From Phoronis ovalis (taxonomy: Eukaryota; Phoronida; Phoronidae), in NCBI GenBank assembly GCA_028565635.1, contig JAOXYB010022513.1:1-52745 (forward strand): DNA of 52,745 nucleotides, read 5' to 3'. Numbering within the stretch: the first letter of the stretch is position 1; each line of letters opens with the position of its first letter. Below are positions 1-11,660 of this stretch, piece after piece. The notes under the pieces are model-generated. The model had not been told where the DNA came from and searched no databases. It was given only the letters and a program-made list of their open reading frames with translations. Position numbers and translations under genes: made by a program.

Positions 1-40
1 TATATTGTTTTCCTATCTGTTCAGGTTTCTCAGCACTTAC

Positions 41-2106
41 CAACTTTTAGATTTGTGACACCTTCACCTACGGCTGATACTGTCCCGCTCGATTCATGTC
101 CCAGTATCATTGGTGTCGTCACAATAAAGTCGCCGATTCTTCCCTTTGTGAGAAAGCTTACATCTGAACCACAAATACCAACAGAATGTATAGCAATCTG
201 TACCTCTACAAATCATCAGAAAGGTTACTATTGGCAGTTTCGTGCAGCTGCGTTACAATTTCGATTATACCTAAATTTGTTATTATTTATAAGCAGACTA
301 TCTGAAATCGTACAGGTTTTATTTCATTTCTATTAGCAAATTTTTAAAACGATAAGCGTTTCGCCTTTATTCGTAAGCAAATTTCTAAGTCACCTTATCA
401 AATCTATCAAAAAACTAATGATTTACATGCAATTAGTAACAAGCAATGGAAAAAACTATTGTATTGCAACTATAGGTTAGCGCAAAGTGTTTGGCTAGCT
501 ATAAAAGGATGCAAACTAACCCTTGTTGGCCAATGGATGTTAGGCACTTATCCTGTCGACAGAAACTTTCCAAACCATATTACCAAACCAGTTACCAAAT
601 AAGCCAAATGAGCTACCACACTTTATCGTTGTATGGAATTTCCTTATTCATTAAAAAAATGATACATCGTGTGATTATACTTACCTCCTTTCTTTAGCTG
701 TGGTACAGGGTGTTCCTCCTATAAAATTAATTTAGATAATTCTACATTGTTTGAGTTACTCGAAACATGCACACTAAACTGATATAGCCGTGTGTACTCT
801 TAATAGGGTGAAAAAAATGTATCAAATTGAAATTATTTTGATGACGTATATGAACGAAATATTAGAATATTATACATTCAAATAAATCGATATGCAACTG
901 TAAGTGTGTAAGCAGCATTACATTGTGCAGTTCCATTTTATACCCTTTAATTATTCAAACTTGCTTTTTTGATTCGTCTAAAATACTAGATATACATCTA
1001 CAACCTGACAAGTATACGGTAATTAAAAAAGAAAGTATTCAAATATTCCTTAGAATTAAAATGGACTTCAAAAGAAGCTATTAACTGTTCGGTAATATTT
1101 TTGGCATCTTCAATAAAAAAAGTAAAATGCAGCTGACTGCCGTCAGTCAGGAACTGTAAATTTTGTGCATTAGTAACAAACAGAAGTATCAGTAAGCAAC
1201 GTAATGGCATTTTTCAAGTTTTCAAGAAATGAAATGATCAAATTATTGTGAAATTAAAATCAATGAGTACAGAATAGGTGTTGAAAATATAGAGGAAACA
1301 AATGAATATTTATAGTCAAGCACGAGATAATAGGTTCAAGTTTACAATATTTCGCACAATTTTTATAATTGTTTAAAAATGTGCGAGCATCGGAAGCATG
1401 TATAAACGGGTCTACAAGAGCGATATATAAATAACTCGGAAAACATATTCAAAATATCGTCCGATATATATCGTTGCCGTAAAGAAATCGACTGGGTTTG
1501 GAAATTTCAGGCATCTCTGTCATGAGAATTTTGGTTCGATCTAGTTAAGTACTGGGTTGCTAATATTTTATAATCATTTGGATTAAATCAGATATAATTA
1601 CTTGAATTAATATTTTACAACCAGTCTGAATAATATCTGAACGGCGAATTGAAGTGACGTGTTAAACATTCACATAGCTTTTTTTTTTATTATTATCATT
1701 AATTGTAATTTCCAGATGCAGTACAATAAAACATACCCTACAAATACAATACAGTGGATGACAGTACACCTGCACTTAATAATATCCCCACTTGCCAGCC
1801 TATATAAATGCAATGCAATAAAAACATGATACTACAGTGTAACGATATCTCTTCCGTTATCTAGAACTTAATTTCTATATAGCATTCATAGATATACATA
1901 TCCCAAATTAAAACTATGTTGATGTGCTTTTTTCACAGTTATGTAAGATTTCTCGGGGAGGTGCTAGTCAACCTTTGACCCATTTATCCCAGTTCGCTAA
2001 CTTTCGATTATGTGAAATATACATAGTTTTACCTACTCCTTAAAAATCTTACCAACTTCATGTCATTGATGCCATATAGAACAAGTGATAAATTAGTATC
2101 CCCCAT
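41..2106 (-). CDS. SORD: Sorbitol dehydrogenase, left tandem copy, 5' part only (window edge)
   Basis: Three coding exons are visible on the minus strand: 2053-2106 (ATG at 2104-2106, starting [12 protein letters not shown]), 685-718 ([11 protein letters not shown]) and 41-205 ([15 protein letters not shown] then [11 protein letters not shown]). All borders are GT..AG and phases join cleanly. They encode the N-terminal catalytic domain of a zinc-dependent medium-chain polyol dehydrogenase, which oxidises sorbitol to fructose with NAD+ in the cytosol. The catalytic zinc ligands Cys41, His66 and Glu67 are present. The rest of the gene lies left of position 1, so whether this copy is intact is unknown. 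Exon lengths (54, 34, 165 nt) equal those of the right copy, and protein differences are few (for example HPVPQL versus YPVPQP, VQI versus VQV, SF versus SY). Confidence 0.88.
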
Positions 2107-4062
2107 TATTGCCGGCCGTGAGATGAATTTACCACGAAAAGGTTGAAAGTACAGCTTTGTACACAGTTAGGGTAACTATCGCCAGAAGGTAGTTTCAACT
2201 CGGTCGCAGCCTGAAGTCGTCCAGGGTATCAGATAAGAAACGTGACGCGTTATTATCCCTGTCCCATATTTGCACTGTTGATAAAAACTATAAGGGCAAA
2301 TCGATCTCCCTGTAAAAATGTTAGGAAACATTTAATATTATTATCCTTAGAATATTGCAAATATTTGGAGTTGCTGATACAAGGCAACAAATCTATTGGT
2401 TCTGTTAGTTATCTTTCTTCTTTGTAATTTCTTCCAATTCTCAGCAAGTTACATCTAAGACGGTGCCGTAAGGGGCATGATACTTGAGGTCAAAAGGTCA
2501 TTTGAAGGTCAAATTTCTAAGATTGCTCAAAATGTTGTAAATTGACGATATCGGGTTATAAAGAGGTATTTTTAACGATCTTTTAGAATATTTAGGCGTT
2601 AAAGTTATTTTTTTCATTTCTAGCATCCTTCCAATTGATTTATGGTTAGTCCTACAGGCTTGCAATTTGGCGTAAAAACAATGATAATCTAAGAAATAAG
2701 TCGTATGTGCATAAATGCATGAAACTAATTTAATTATTATTACACATTTTAATTCAGTTTACCAGGGTTAAAGAGGTAGCTCTGGAACATACGAAATCAG
2801 CTTTTTTGATCATATTCGCCAGCAATTGATATGCTTTTAGCCGAGATTTTTACATTTTCTTCAATAAAGATCAACATAACTACCGGTAAACACAGTTTAA
2901 CCCTTTGAATACCGACATTTAAAATGTGAAAACCGACTTATTTGTATGATTTCGGGCTTATGAAAAAAAATTTGTAAAAACTAGTTGCGATATCGCCAAG
3001 AAAATTGCACCACCCAACGCAGAATTGAATGCATCATGTATATACAACAATAATTTTATATATGTTGCCATGGTAACTGTATTTAAGAACATATGTAAAA
3101 AAATGACTTTATAAATAATAAAACCGGGAATTAAATATTGTATGGTCAATCCAATTGTTGCTTTCCAACGCCAAGTGCTGTGTAGTCTAAGTTTAGACCC
3201 TTGTTGTATTTTAAATTCATTTTTGTTAAAAATTGAGTTTAAATCCCTATATAAATTTCTATCCCTATATGCAACAATAATATGCACTATTAATTTTAAA
3301 ACAAATTTTTGACTTTTTCTATAGTTTATAGTTTATTTAGTACATTTATGCTATATAGTCAGTGTTAGAGACTAAGTGCTGTGGTTTATATTGAATGAAT
3401 CAATTTTTTTATTCCTTTTTGTATTTTTTTATAAATAAAACTGTTTTTCAGTTACCGTTTTTTTGTGTTCTTCTAATATTCCGACGTTTTTTTTATCCGA
3501 TTTAACAACTTTACTACGAGTCTAGCTATTCGTTTCAAATCGATACAGTTGTAAAACCCAAGTTGACTGATGTCAGCTTAATACATTAACCTCCGTTGTC
3601 TGCCTTTTTTGCATACACCAGGTGGCGTAGCGAAATGAAATCAATCAATCCCACAAGTCATCGCGGTTAAGACACTGAATGGTGGGATTGATCATTTTTG
3701 AAACGAGTTAAAAAATTTCCCCACGCTATCTGAGGCATGAAAATAAACTCCCGGATTCTGCCGAATAGCTTTTTTTGTGATTTTTGCCTAAAAATGTATA
3801 AAACAAAATGCATACCGTTTTAAGTTTACTTCATCGGAATTTATATATATGAAATGAATTCAAACAGTACATAATGTACAGCTAGTTTTGAATATTTTTA
3901 ATGTGACTGAAAGATTACATTACACGTAAGAAACATACAGCTGTTTCTATGACACAGATTTTATAAAGAACAACCAGATGTTGTTTAACTGCACAAATAT
4001 ATATGAAAAACGAGATGAAAAATAGCTGAGAAAGGTTTGTATTTTCTTCTTTTTTTTGGAAT
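2107..4062. other. Intergenic region between the two SORD copies
   Basis: This holds the 5' flank of the left SORD copy. About 2107-2300 and again near 2430-2510 resemble 9873-10080 and 10700-10770 upstream of the right copy (shared stretches include GAAGTCGTCCAGGGTA and ATACTTGAGG), so the duplication includes promoter and leader sequence. A small inverted repeat (ATCAATCCCAC / GTGGGATTGAT) lies at 3644-3692. The open frame at 2958-3287 (minus) is hydrophobic and unrecognised, with no gene-like support. The 3' UTR of the right copy must also lie just left of 4063, but I see no clear AATAAA there. Confidence 0.6.
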
Positions 4063-7000
4063 TTAAGATTTTTTTTCACAGTTTATCATGACCTTGATAG
4101 CCCCGCCGGCTCCAGTGCGAGCAGTTTCGTACGCGTCGTGTGATTTCTCGAGAGTAAAATGGTGCGTTACTAATGGCTTCACGTTGACTTGGCCGGCAGC
4201 AACCATGGCAAGAGCAGTAGCGTAACTAAAAAGAGTAAGTTTCACCATTAATGGAATAACACTACACGCAAGCACTGAAAACGTTTCCAGTGGAAAAAAC
4301 AGTTATGATGTACACAAGAGAACAGAAAAACGCCTTGTAACCGTGCTGGTACATTCTCGGGGGGTGCTTGTCAAAAATGTTGGTTTGGGTATGGGACCCA
4401 GGGTACTAAGCCCTAACCCTGTGGTAAATAAAGGTTACCAAAAATATACCCTGTGGTAAATGTAAAAATATAGCCTGTAAATAGTAATTCTTCCAAATTA
4501 TATACCCCGTCGTAAATTCACTTGTAAATTATATACCCTGTCTTAGACAAATATGGGAATCTTTACGAGCCTTAATTTTTATACCTGTCGTAAATGCGTT
4601 TTCCAAGAAATACACCGCATGGTAAATGAGTAATTTTTGAAAATATACCCTTTGGTAAATGTCCAACAAGAAAAGTATATCATGTGTGGTAAATAAGGCT
4701 TTGCTTATCGCGAAGAACGTACGCTGTGGTAAACGCAGGAGCTGAAAAAGGGGAGCCTATTGGGCGGCACAAGTATATAGTGACTTTGAAAGTCAGTATC
4801 TTTGTATCTGGGTATATTAAATCATCTAGACTTGCTGTTTTTTTTAAATTATTTTTATAATTGCTTATTATTTAGATTACTGTGATATGCTGCAAATGAA
4901 ACGTCTTAGCCGAAAATACGCTTTATTTTTATATTATTGATTTATCTCTTTACTGTATCCCCAGCGGCCTTAAAGTACATTACACCAACTTGATAGGTAA
5001 ATTTCTCAAATCAGTAAAGGAAACGTATTTTAGGGGAATAATTACTAGTAAGGCATATCATATAGAGAGTCACATCTTATTAATTAAACATTGATGTAAA
5101 AAAGTGTACATATATTTTTTTAATCCACAAGGACTTAACGTCATCAAATGCGTGAATAACATGAAGAAAAAGATGATAGATGTGTGCGCTTTTTATTTGC
5201 AATCAATAATTACATGCACGGTATTTATTATTTTCTTAAATTTTAATTCACTGTGCATGTATGACTGATTCTGACGTACACATTACAGGAATGTCAGTAC
5301 GTTTACTTACTCATTGCAATATCTGAAGCATCCTTTTATATCCACTTCTCTGGTAGCAGCGAGTACCAAAGGAACCGTTACTTCACTAGGTCCCAGACCC
5401 ACTAGCATCAAAACACCGCCTGATTTAGTGGCCTGTAATAATTTTAAATATACACATATCATATAAATGTTATTTGGTTTGAAAGTTCAGCACTGATCCA
5501 AGATGGGACCATTTCAAGTTTGAGCTTAAAATCTCGGCCACCAGGGGATAAAAGGTAATGTGAGAAAGTATAAGATTAGGGTTTAGCATCAGTAAATCCA
5601 TCCGTTAGTGTTACGTACCCTTTATTATCTCGAAAAGCAGAAGAATGATAATCCCTTTATGTCTATAAATTGTCACGAAAGTCTTGACACCAATCAAATT
5701 GCAGCTTACATTAATAGGTATACCAGTGGACTAATTAAGCAGATCACACACATATTGTGCTGCCAGAGTTTATCTATAGTCCGCTAAGCAAAAAGCAAGC
5801 TCTGCGCTATACCTATTCAGAATGAGTCATAATGATTGAATAGACGTGGTAGGCGACGATGGATCATGCAGAGAGAAAGGCTTCTCTCGGTTGACAAAAG
5901 ATTAATGACGTAATTATTTCGCTCTTGATAAATTGAAGGAATATAACAAAAATTTACTTGGTTAAGCCCAGACGTTAGTTGAGAGGCTACGGAACACTAA
6001 CGGAGGGATTTATTCAGACTGGATTAGCATCTACTGCTGTAATGAAAAATATAATTGAAATTCTTACATAAACTCCAAGTTGGATAGCCGGTTCTGCACC
6101 ACTACATTCTATAGTTTTGTCAGGCTGTCTCCCCATTACTGCTTCAACTTTTTCTGCTAAAACCCTAGCATCTTTAGTGTTTGCATGAACAACATAATTG
6201 GCTCCCATCTTCTTAGCAAATTCCAATCGACTTTCAGAAATGTCTACAGATACAAGAGCAAATTATAATTATAAGGCAACGTTGTTTTAGCGATCACCAA
6301 GCGATCACCAACCATTTATAACAATACGGTCAACGCATGCCTTAGCGTCTAACCACCGCCATCGATAACCAACTCCACAGCAAGATTTTTTGATTTCAAA
6401 TGGAGTACTATATCAGAAGCACCCAATTGAAAAAATCAAAACTGCTTCTAATGCATCAGGTAAATGTGTATAGTCAGAAGCACCCAATAAGGATTTTTTT
6501 ATGGCTTTATATAGCAAACCAACATATTTTTTACATGTTTCATGCTCAGATAAACCATTTGGCAATGTAGCTGGGAAGGCCATCTCAGTTCCCTACTCAC
6601 CAGCAAGCTGATTTTTTTTAAATTCACCAGCCAATTAAAAATGCAGGAGAACTCTATGTGCCAGCTGAAATTTGCAAAAAAAGATGTTGTTTCATGGGGA
6701 TTTTCGCTTAAATAAATCATTTAGTGGTGTTGATGTGGAGAATCAGATATGTTCCCCATTACCAGCTGGATGAACTGTTTAAGGTTTGCCAGCCAGCCAG
6801 CCAGACTCGTCTGGGGAATAGATATTATGAGGAACAGACTCAATGAGTGCTTCCGCTATATGCGTTGAAGAGCTTCACCATACTCGCGGACCCTACTATT
6901 ACTTTAAAATTAGAATAAACAGATTTTAAGATAAAATAGTATACCTGTAACACAGACTTCTGCTGCTCCCATAGCTTTAGCAGCCATCATTGATACTAAG

Positions 7001-9872
7001 CCAATAGGACCAGCCCCACACACTAATACAAAATTGCCGATCGTCACACCAGCACGCTTGCAAGCATGAACGCCGACCGATAGTGGTTCCAACAGAGCAC
7101 CTTCTTCAAAACTGACATGATTAGGAAGTCTGAAATAAAGTTGAATTTGATGCAATACTCAGACATATCGTCGATGTGAAATAACATATTGTACAGCTGG
7201 TTGATAAATCCAGAGATATTCAACAGTATGTTATGATCTATGATTATGTAGACTAATGGTATTGTGGCATAATTTGAAGAGTGAGAACAGTGCCAAAAAT
7301 TTCCATAGGCCATGATATCTATTTCTTGTTTGCTTAATTACCCTTACTTGAAACAAAAGTCAGCAGCAACGGAATAAAATCTAGTAAGTGTTCCGTGCAC
7401 CGGAGGCGTAGCCGCAAAGATGATATCAGGACAAAGGTGGTAACGGCCCGTTTTACAGAAGTCACAAGTTCTACACGGAACTCCTGGTTCAATGGCTACA
7501 CGATCACCTACAAATTATCATAATTCGCAAGTGTGCATTAGTTTTATATCGCTTGGTTAGATTTAAAGGTATTTTTTATTAGGTAATGCAACCATGCATG
7601 ATATCTCTAGATTGATAATAAAAAGTATCGAGCGTTGTCTGCATATCTCTGATAAAGACGATCTTCTAGAAGCGTTGCTCGCACAAAGGCCGAACAGGGC
7701 AGTTACTGTGTTTCGCAGCATCAAATCTCAATTAATCCTTTTTCAATGCACAATCTGTATATTTTTCTTGTGTGTTAATTTTACTCAACCACTTACCAAC
7801 TTTTAGATTTGTGACACCTTCTCCTACGGCTGATACTGTCCCGCTCGATTCATGACCCAGTATCATTGGTGTTGTCACAATAAAGTCGCCGATTCTTCCC
7901 TTTGTGAGATAGCTTACATCTGAACCACAAATACCAACAGAATGTATAGCAACCTGTACCTCTGCAAATCATCAGAAAAATTACTTCTGACAGTTTCGTG
8001 TAGAAGCTGCCTTACAGTTTTAATTATACCTAAAATTGTAAACTAGATCCTCCAAAACGATACAGGTTTTATTTAACTTTATTCGCTTTTATTTGTAAGC
8101 ATGTTTTTTGTAACCTTATCTGATTTATCAAATCTAATTGTCTTCTATGCAGTTGTTAACATGCGATAAAAAAACTTTTATCTGTGTTTCATCTATAGGT
8201 TTGTTAAAATGTATGCTTGTGACGAGAAAGATTAACACCAACTTTTGTTGACAGAAATCTTCAGAACATTACCTACGGCGTACTTACCAAATCAGGTACC
8301 AATCACAAACAATCAAGTCAATTCTTGGGGCAACTCTCACTTGACCAACGCAAGGACTTTTTCTTCTCAAAGAAATGATCGCATACTTGACGGGAGTTAT
8401 ACTTACCTCCTTTCTTCGGTTGTGGTACAGGGTATTCCTCCTACAAATAAATTTAGATGAGTCTACACCTGTAACACGCACATAAAATAATATAAACATA
8501 CTGAAAAGTATATAGAAATTAAAAAAGGAAAATTTTAATATCATTATTTTATAATATTCCTTAGATAATGGTTAGGTTTTAGGTTTAAAAAAACAAAAGC
8601 TGGATTGTATGTTAAAAGAAACTACATATAGTTAACTGCATTGTAATATTTTTTGCAGCTTCAATAAAAAAAGGAAAATGTAGGACGACTTTAATTTGCC
8701 GCGAGCTAGCAACAGTCCATTTTATGCCTTAGTAACAAACAGAAGTACCGGTAAGCAAGGTAATAAAAAAAAATCGAATACTTTATTAAACTTTTTTCTG
8801 GTAGAGTCGTGACATTTTTCCATTTTCCGACAAGAAATGAAATGATAAATTTTAAAAAAATACAGAGTTGGTGTTGAGGATATAAACGAATATTCTAACC
8901 AAAAATCCCTGTTTTTAACTATATGATTTGAGTGCTCCAAATAATAGAATATTACGTAGTAACCGTAGTGAAATGACCAAGAGCACACGCGTAAATATTG
9001 GTTCAAGTTCACGGGACAATATATATTTCGCACTACTGGAATGGATCTATCGTCTGAAATATAAGATATCGTTGGTGTAAATAGGTCGACCTACTTGACC
9101 TTTTGTCGTATGTGCGAATTGAAAGGGCAGATCGAAATCGGAAATTTCAGGTGTCCCTGTCGTGGCGGTCACGGTTTGCCTTTGGCTCAAACTAAATAAT
9201 GTCATAATTATTAGCCATCTGAACAAAAATAACACAACCAGTCTGAATAATATCATGATCTGAACCACGAAATCAGAAGCACCCAATGAGGATATTTTTT
9301 TATGGCTTTATGAAGCTCACCAACATATTTTTTCACATGTTTCATGCTTATAGATAAAGCATTTGGTAATGTAGCTTGGAAGGCCATCTCTGTTCTCCAC
9401 TCAAGCTGATTTTTTTAAAATTTACCAGCCAGCTAAAAATGCGGGGGAACTCTATCTGCCAGCTGAATTTTGCAAAAAAAGGTTGCCGTTTTATTGGGTT
9501 TCGTGCTTAAATGAATCATTTAGTGGTGTTCATGTGGAGAATCAGATCTGTTCCCCATTACCAGCTGGATGAACTCTATAAGGTTTGCCAGCCAGCCAGA
9601 CTCGTCTAGGGAACCGATATTATGGGGAACAGACTCGCTGGGTGCTCCCGCGAAATGGTTTGATATACAAACCACCTTATCTGCATATTACTCGAATTAA
9701 AACTAATAACACCGTCGCACTAAGCGTACATGGATATTCTGCATAGGGGAGGTGAATCGCTCGTGAGCTAGTCCGATGTGAAATGTACATACTTTGGTTG
9801 CATTATTTAGAACCTTACCAGCTTCATGTCATTGATGCCATACAGAACAAGTGATAAATTAGTATCTCCCAT
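4063..9872 (-). CDS. SORD: Sorbitol dehydrogenase, complete right tandem copy
   Basis: Eight minus-strand exons: 9819-9872 (ATG 9870-9872), 8407-8440, 7797-7961, 7348-7507, 6945-7129, 6068-6243, 5311-5432 and 4063-4225 (stop TAA 4063-4065). Phases join to 352 aa, close to the human 357. It is a cytosolic NAD+-dependent polyol dehydrogenase (sorbitol to fructose). Visible motifs: catalytic zinc set Cys41 (GICGSD), His66-Glu67 (GHESSG); the Rossmann loop [11 protein letters not shown] in exon 5; and C-terminal FRYCN and [11 protein letters not shown] blocks. A CRTCDFC..HLC cluster (Cys96, 99, 102, 110) keeps the structural-zinc lobe that human SORD has lost. Intron 5 (between 6243 and 6945) holds a transposon carrying a GPATCH3 fragment. 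The start was chosen because the first exon matches between the two copies and homology begins there. Confidence 0.93.
4355..4805. mobile_element. Non-autonomous inverted-repeat element with GTGGTAAAT monomer array
   Basis: This lies in the last intron of the right SORD gene. The left end is G-rich (CGGGGGGTGCTTG). The interior is a degenerate array of ATACCCTGTGGTAAAT-like monomers spaced roughly 15-45 bp. The right end contains GGGCGGCACAAGTATATAG then AGTCAGTATC. It is clearly the same family as 30554-30963, including the non-array phrases CTTAATTTTTA..ACCTGTCGTAAATG and GAGCTGAAAAAGG..GCCTATTGGGCGGCAC. Termini are eroded and no convincing target duplication is seen. No protein is encoded. 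Confidence 0.75.
6414..6855. mobile_element. CAGAAGCACCCA-family element carrying 49 bp of GPATCH3
   Basis: The outer left terminus CAGAAGCACCCA starts at 6414 and the right terminus GAGTGCTTCCG ends at 6855, flanked by CTATAT on both sides (6408-6413 and 6856-6861), a 6-bp target duplication. Just inside the left terminus, 6426-6474 matches 19696-19744 at 48 of 49 positions. That stretch is the end of GPATCH3 exon 1, its GT donor and 15 intron bases. A second copy of the left terminus follows at 6475. The remainder matches the elements at 9274 and 19745. It sits in SORD intron 5, and the captured GPATCH3 sense strand is antisense to SORD. No coding capacity. Confidence 0.88.
9274..9650. mobile_element. 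CAGAAGCACCCA-family non-autonomous element, intact ends
   Basis: Termini CAGAAGCACCCA and TGGGTGCTCCCG are flanked by a perfect 6-bp duplication CGAAAT (9268-9273 and 9651-9656). It is about 377 bp and encodes no protein. It lies in intron 1 of the right SORD gene and is absent from the equivalent place in the left copy, so it inserted after the tandem duplication or was lost from the left copy. Terminal bases resemble hAT elements, but the 6-bp duplication is not the usual 8 bp, so I leave the superfamily open. Confidence 0.85.
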
Positions 9873-10120
9873 TGCTACCGGCAGCGAAATGAAGTTACCA
9901 CCTAAGGTTGAAATGTACAGCTCTCTATACAGCTAGACAGTTATCACCAAAAAGGTAGTTTCAACCTTGTTGCAGCCTGAAGTCGTCCAGGGTAGCAGCT
10001 ATAGATAAGAACCGACGTGTTCTTATCCCGCGCGGTCACTTATATTTACACTATAAACTGCTGATAAAACTAGGGCAATAGGAAGTACTGATTATCCGTA
10101 TAAAATTGACAGCTATTTAG

Positions 10121-10520
10121 CCCCGGGGGGTTACTCAGGTTATTTTTTGGTGGGGGTGTGCAGCCGAGTTAAAATTTTGGATTTGGATTGTATACTTTTT
10201 ACACTATTTTTTTGGATTGCTACCGTAACGATATTACCCACTGCTTACAGCACATAAGCTAATTTGGATTAATTTTAGGTTTGTATCCATAATTCCATAA
10301 ATACATTTTGGAATTTGGTTTGTATCAGTCAGTTTGCATAAAAATGGATTACTATACTCAAATATTTTAAAATTTTGGATTGCTACCCTAGTATTTCCAA
10401 AATTTAGATTACTAACCCTATAATTTCAAAAAATTTGGATTGGGTTTGCGACCACAAGCTAAAATTTTGGATTGGGTTCCGCGGCACATCCCTGTAGTCA
10501 AGAAACCTTGAGTACCCCGG
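10121..10520. mobile_element. Non-autonomous element with AAATTTTGGATT array and 9-bp target duplication
   Basis: The left end is CCCCGGGGGGTTACTCAGGTT and the right end AACCTTGAGTACCCCGG, which is its near inverse. The flanks carry a perfect 9-bp direct repeat GCTATTTAG (10112-10120 and 10521-10529). Inside is GGGGGTGTGCAGCCG near the left, CGCGGCACATCCCTG near the right, and between them an array of about 15-60 bp spaced AAATTTTGGATTG monomers. A 9-bp target duplication is typical of Mutator-like elements, but no transposase is present to confirm this. It interrupts SORD upstream sequence shared with the left copy. Confidence 0.88.
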
Positions 10521-10575
10521 GCTATTTAGGGCCCCTGTTATATTAAAGGTAGCAAACGTACCGCGTATTGGTTTT

Positions 10576-10684
10576 GTAAGTTTTCTTTCTTCAATTCTCT
10601 CTCTCTCTTTCTTTGTTTCTTAATTTCCTTCCTTTCTTGGTTTCTTTCCTTATTTAATTCCTTCTTTCTTTCTTTCGACTTTAT
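10576..10684. repeat. Pyrimidine-rich CTTT low-complexity tract
   Basis: A run of TCTCTCTCTTTCTTTG, CCTTTCTTGG and TTTCTTTCTTTC-type sequence. The left SORD copy lacks the full tract at the homologous position, where only a short TTATCTTTCTTCTTTG remnant is seen. Confidence 0.75.
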
Positions 10685-11339
10685 TTCTATTTTTGAATTT
10701 TCAGCAAGCCATATACTGAGCTAGATAGCTATAGTTAGAGGCAATGTATAATACTTGAGGCCAAAATTCATGATGGTATCGGGTGACAGAGGTCGCTTAT
10801 GAGAATATTCAGTTATTAAAAAATTATTTACAGCCCTATAAGTATATAATTAGGTCACTAATCAAGGGGTCAAAAATGTTCCCCGTTACTTATGGAAAGT
10901 TCAATAATGCGAAAGTCATAGATCTGAAGTCAATCCTTGCTTTTGCTGAAAGGCTGTCTAGTAATTGATAGATATTTTATACGACACCTGGGAAATAGAA
11001 GCAAAACTTTTGGAAATAAAAATAATGTTCAACTTTCCAGACAGTAGGAAAATAATGGCTTTGAAGTCCAGTAGGGGAAGCTGAGAGGACTAGCAAGAAA
11101 TTAAATTTGCCCAGTCTATGTAACGACTACGTAACCATTAATATGTGAGGCGCTGTCCTTTAGATGGCATATCTCACATCCGACCCAGGTCTCACATATT
11201 TATTTGTTGGCTTAAATAATATTTTCTGCTAGACTGTACTTGAATTTATTAATTATTTGCATTATTTTATTTAACAGCAAATTTGATTACTGTACTTATA
11301 TAGAAGTCCTTATAATTCTGTAATTTCTAACATGCATGC

Positions 11340-11660
11340 AATATCTGTTCCCATGACCAGTTTGTGTGGTTCTGGCACAACAGGTCAAACTCCTGGCAAG
11401 GGGGAACAGAACAGATCCGACTTTCTAATGCAACCCGCCAAATGATTTATTTAAACATGAAAAATATCTTCTTTTCACAAGTTCAGCTGACAGCTGAGAC
11501 TATTTCAGCTGGCAGATACGTACGGTTTTGCCACATATACAGCTGGTTGGTGAATATAAAAGATATAGCCCTCCAATCTACACAAACAAACGGTTTATCT
11601 AAGCATCTGTAAAAAATATGTTGGCGGCTTTGAAATACCAAATAAAAACGGGACTCCGAC
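11340..11660. mobile_element. Diverged reverse-oriented CAGAAGCACCCA-family relic
   Basis: Read in reverse complement, landmarks of the 6414, 9274 and 19745 elements appear in order: GGCTTT..AACATATTTTTTAC, ATGCTTAGATAAACC, TTCACCAACCAGCTG, and TTAAATAAATCATTT. The termini are too degraded to define ends or a target duplication. Confidence 0.55.

Noticed and set aside
998-1210. 70-codon minus-strand frame with signal-like start, within left SORD intron 1
   Set aside because: The homologous stretch near 8600-8770 in the right copy does not keep the frame.
2958-3287. 109-codon hydrophobic minus-strand frame
   Set aside because: No recognisable domain, no splice context, not matched upstream of the right SORD copy, and AT-rich DNA gives such frames by chance.
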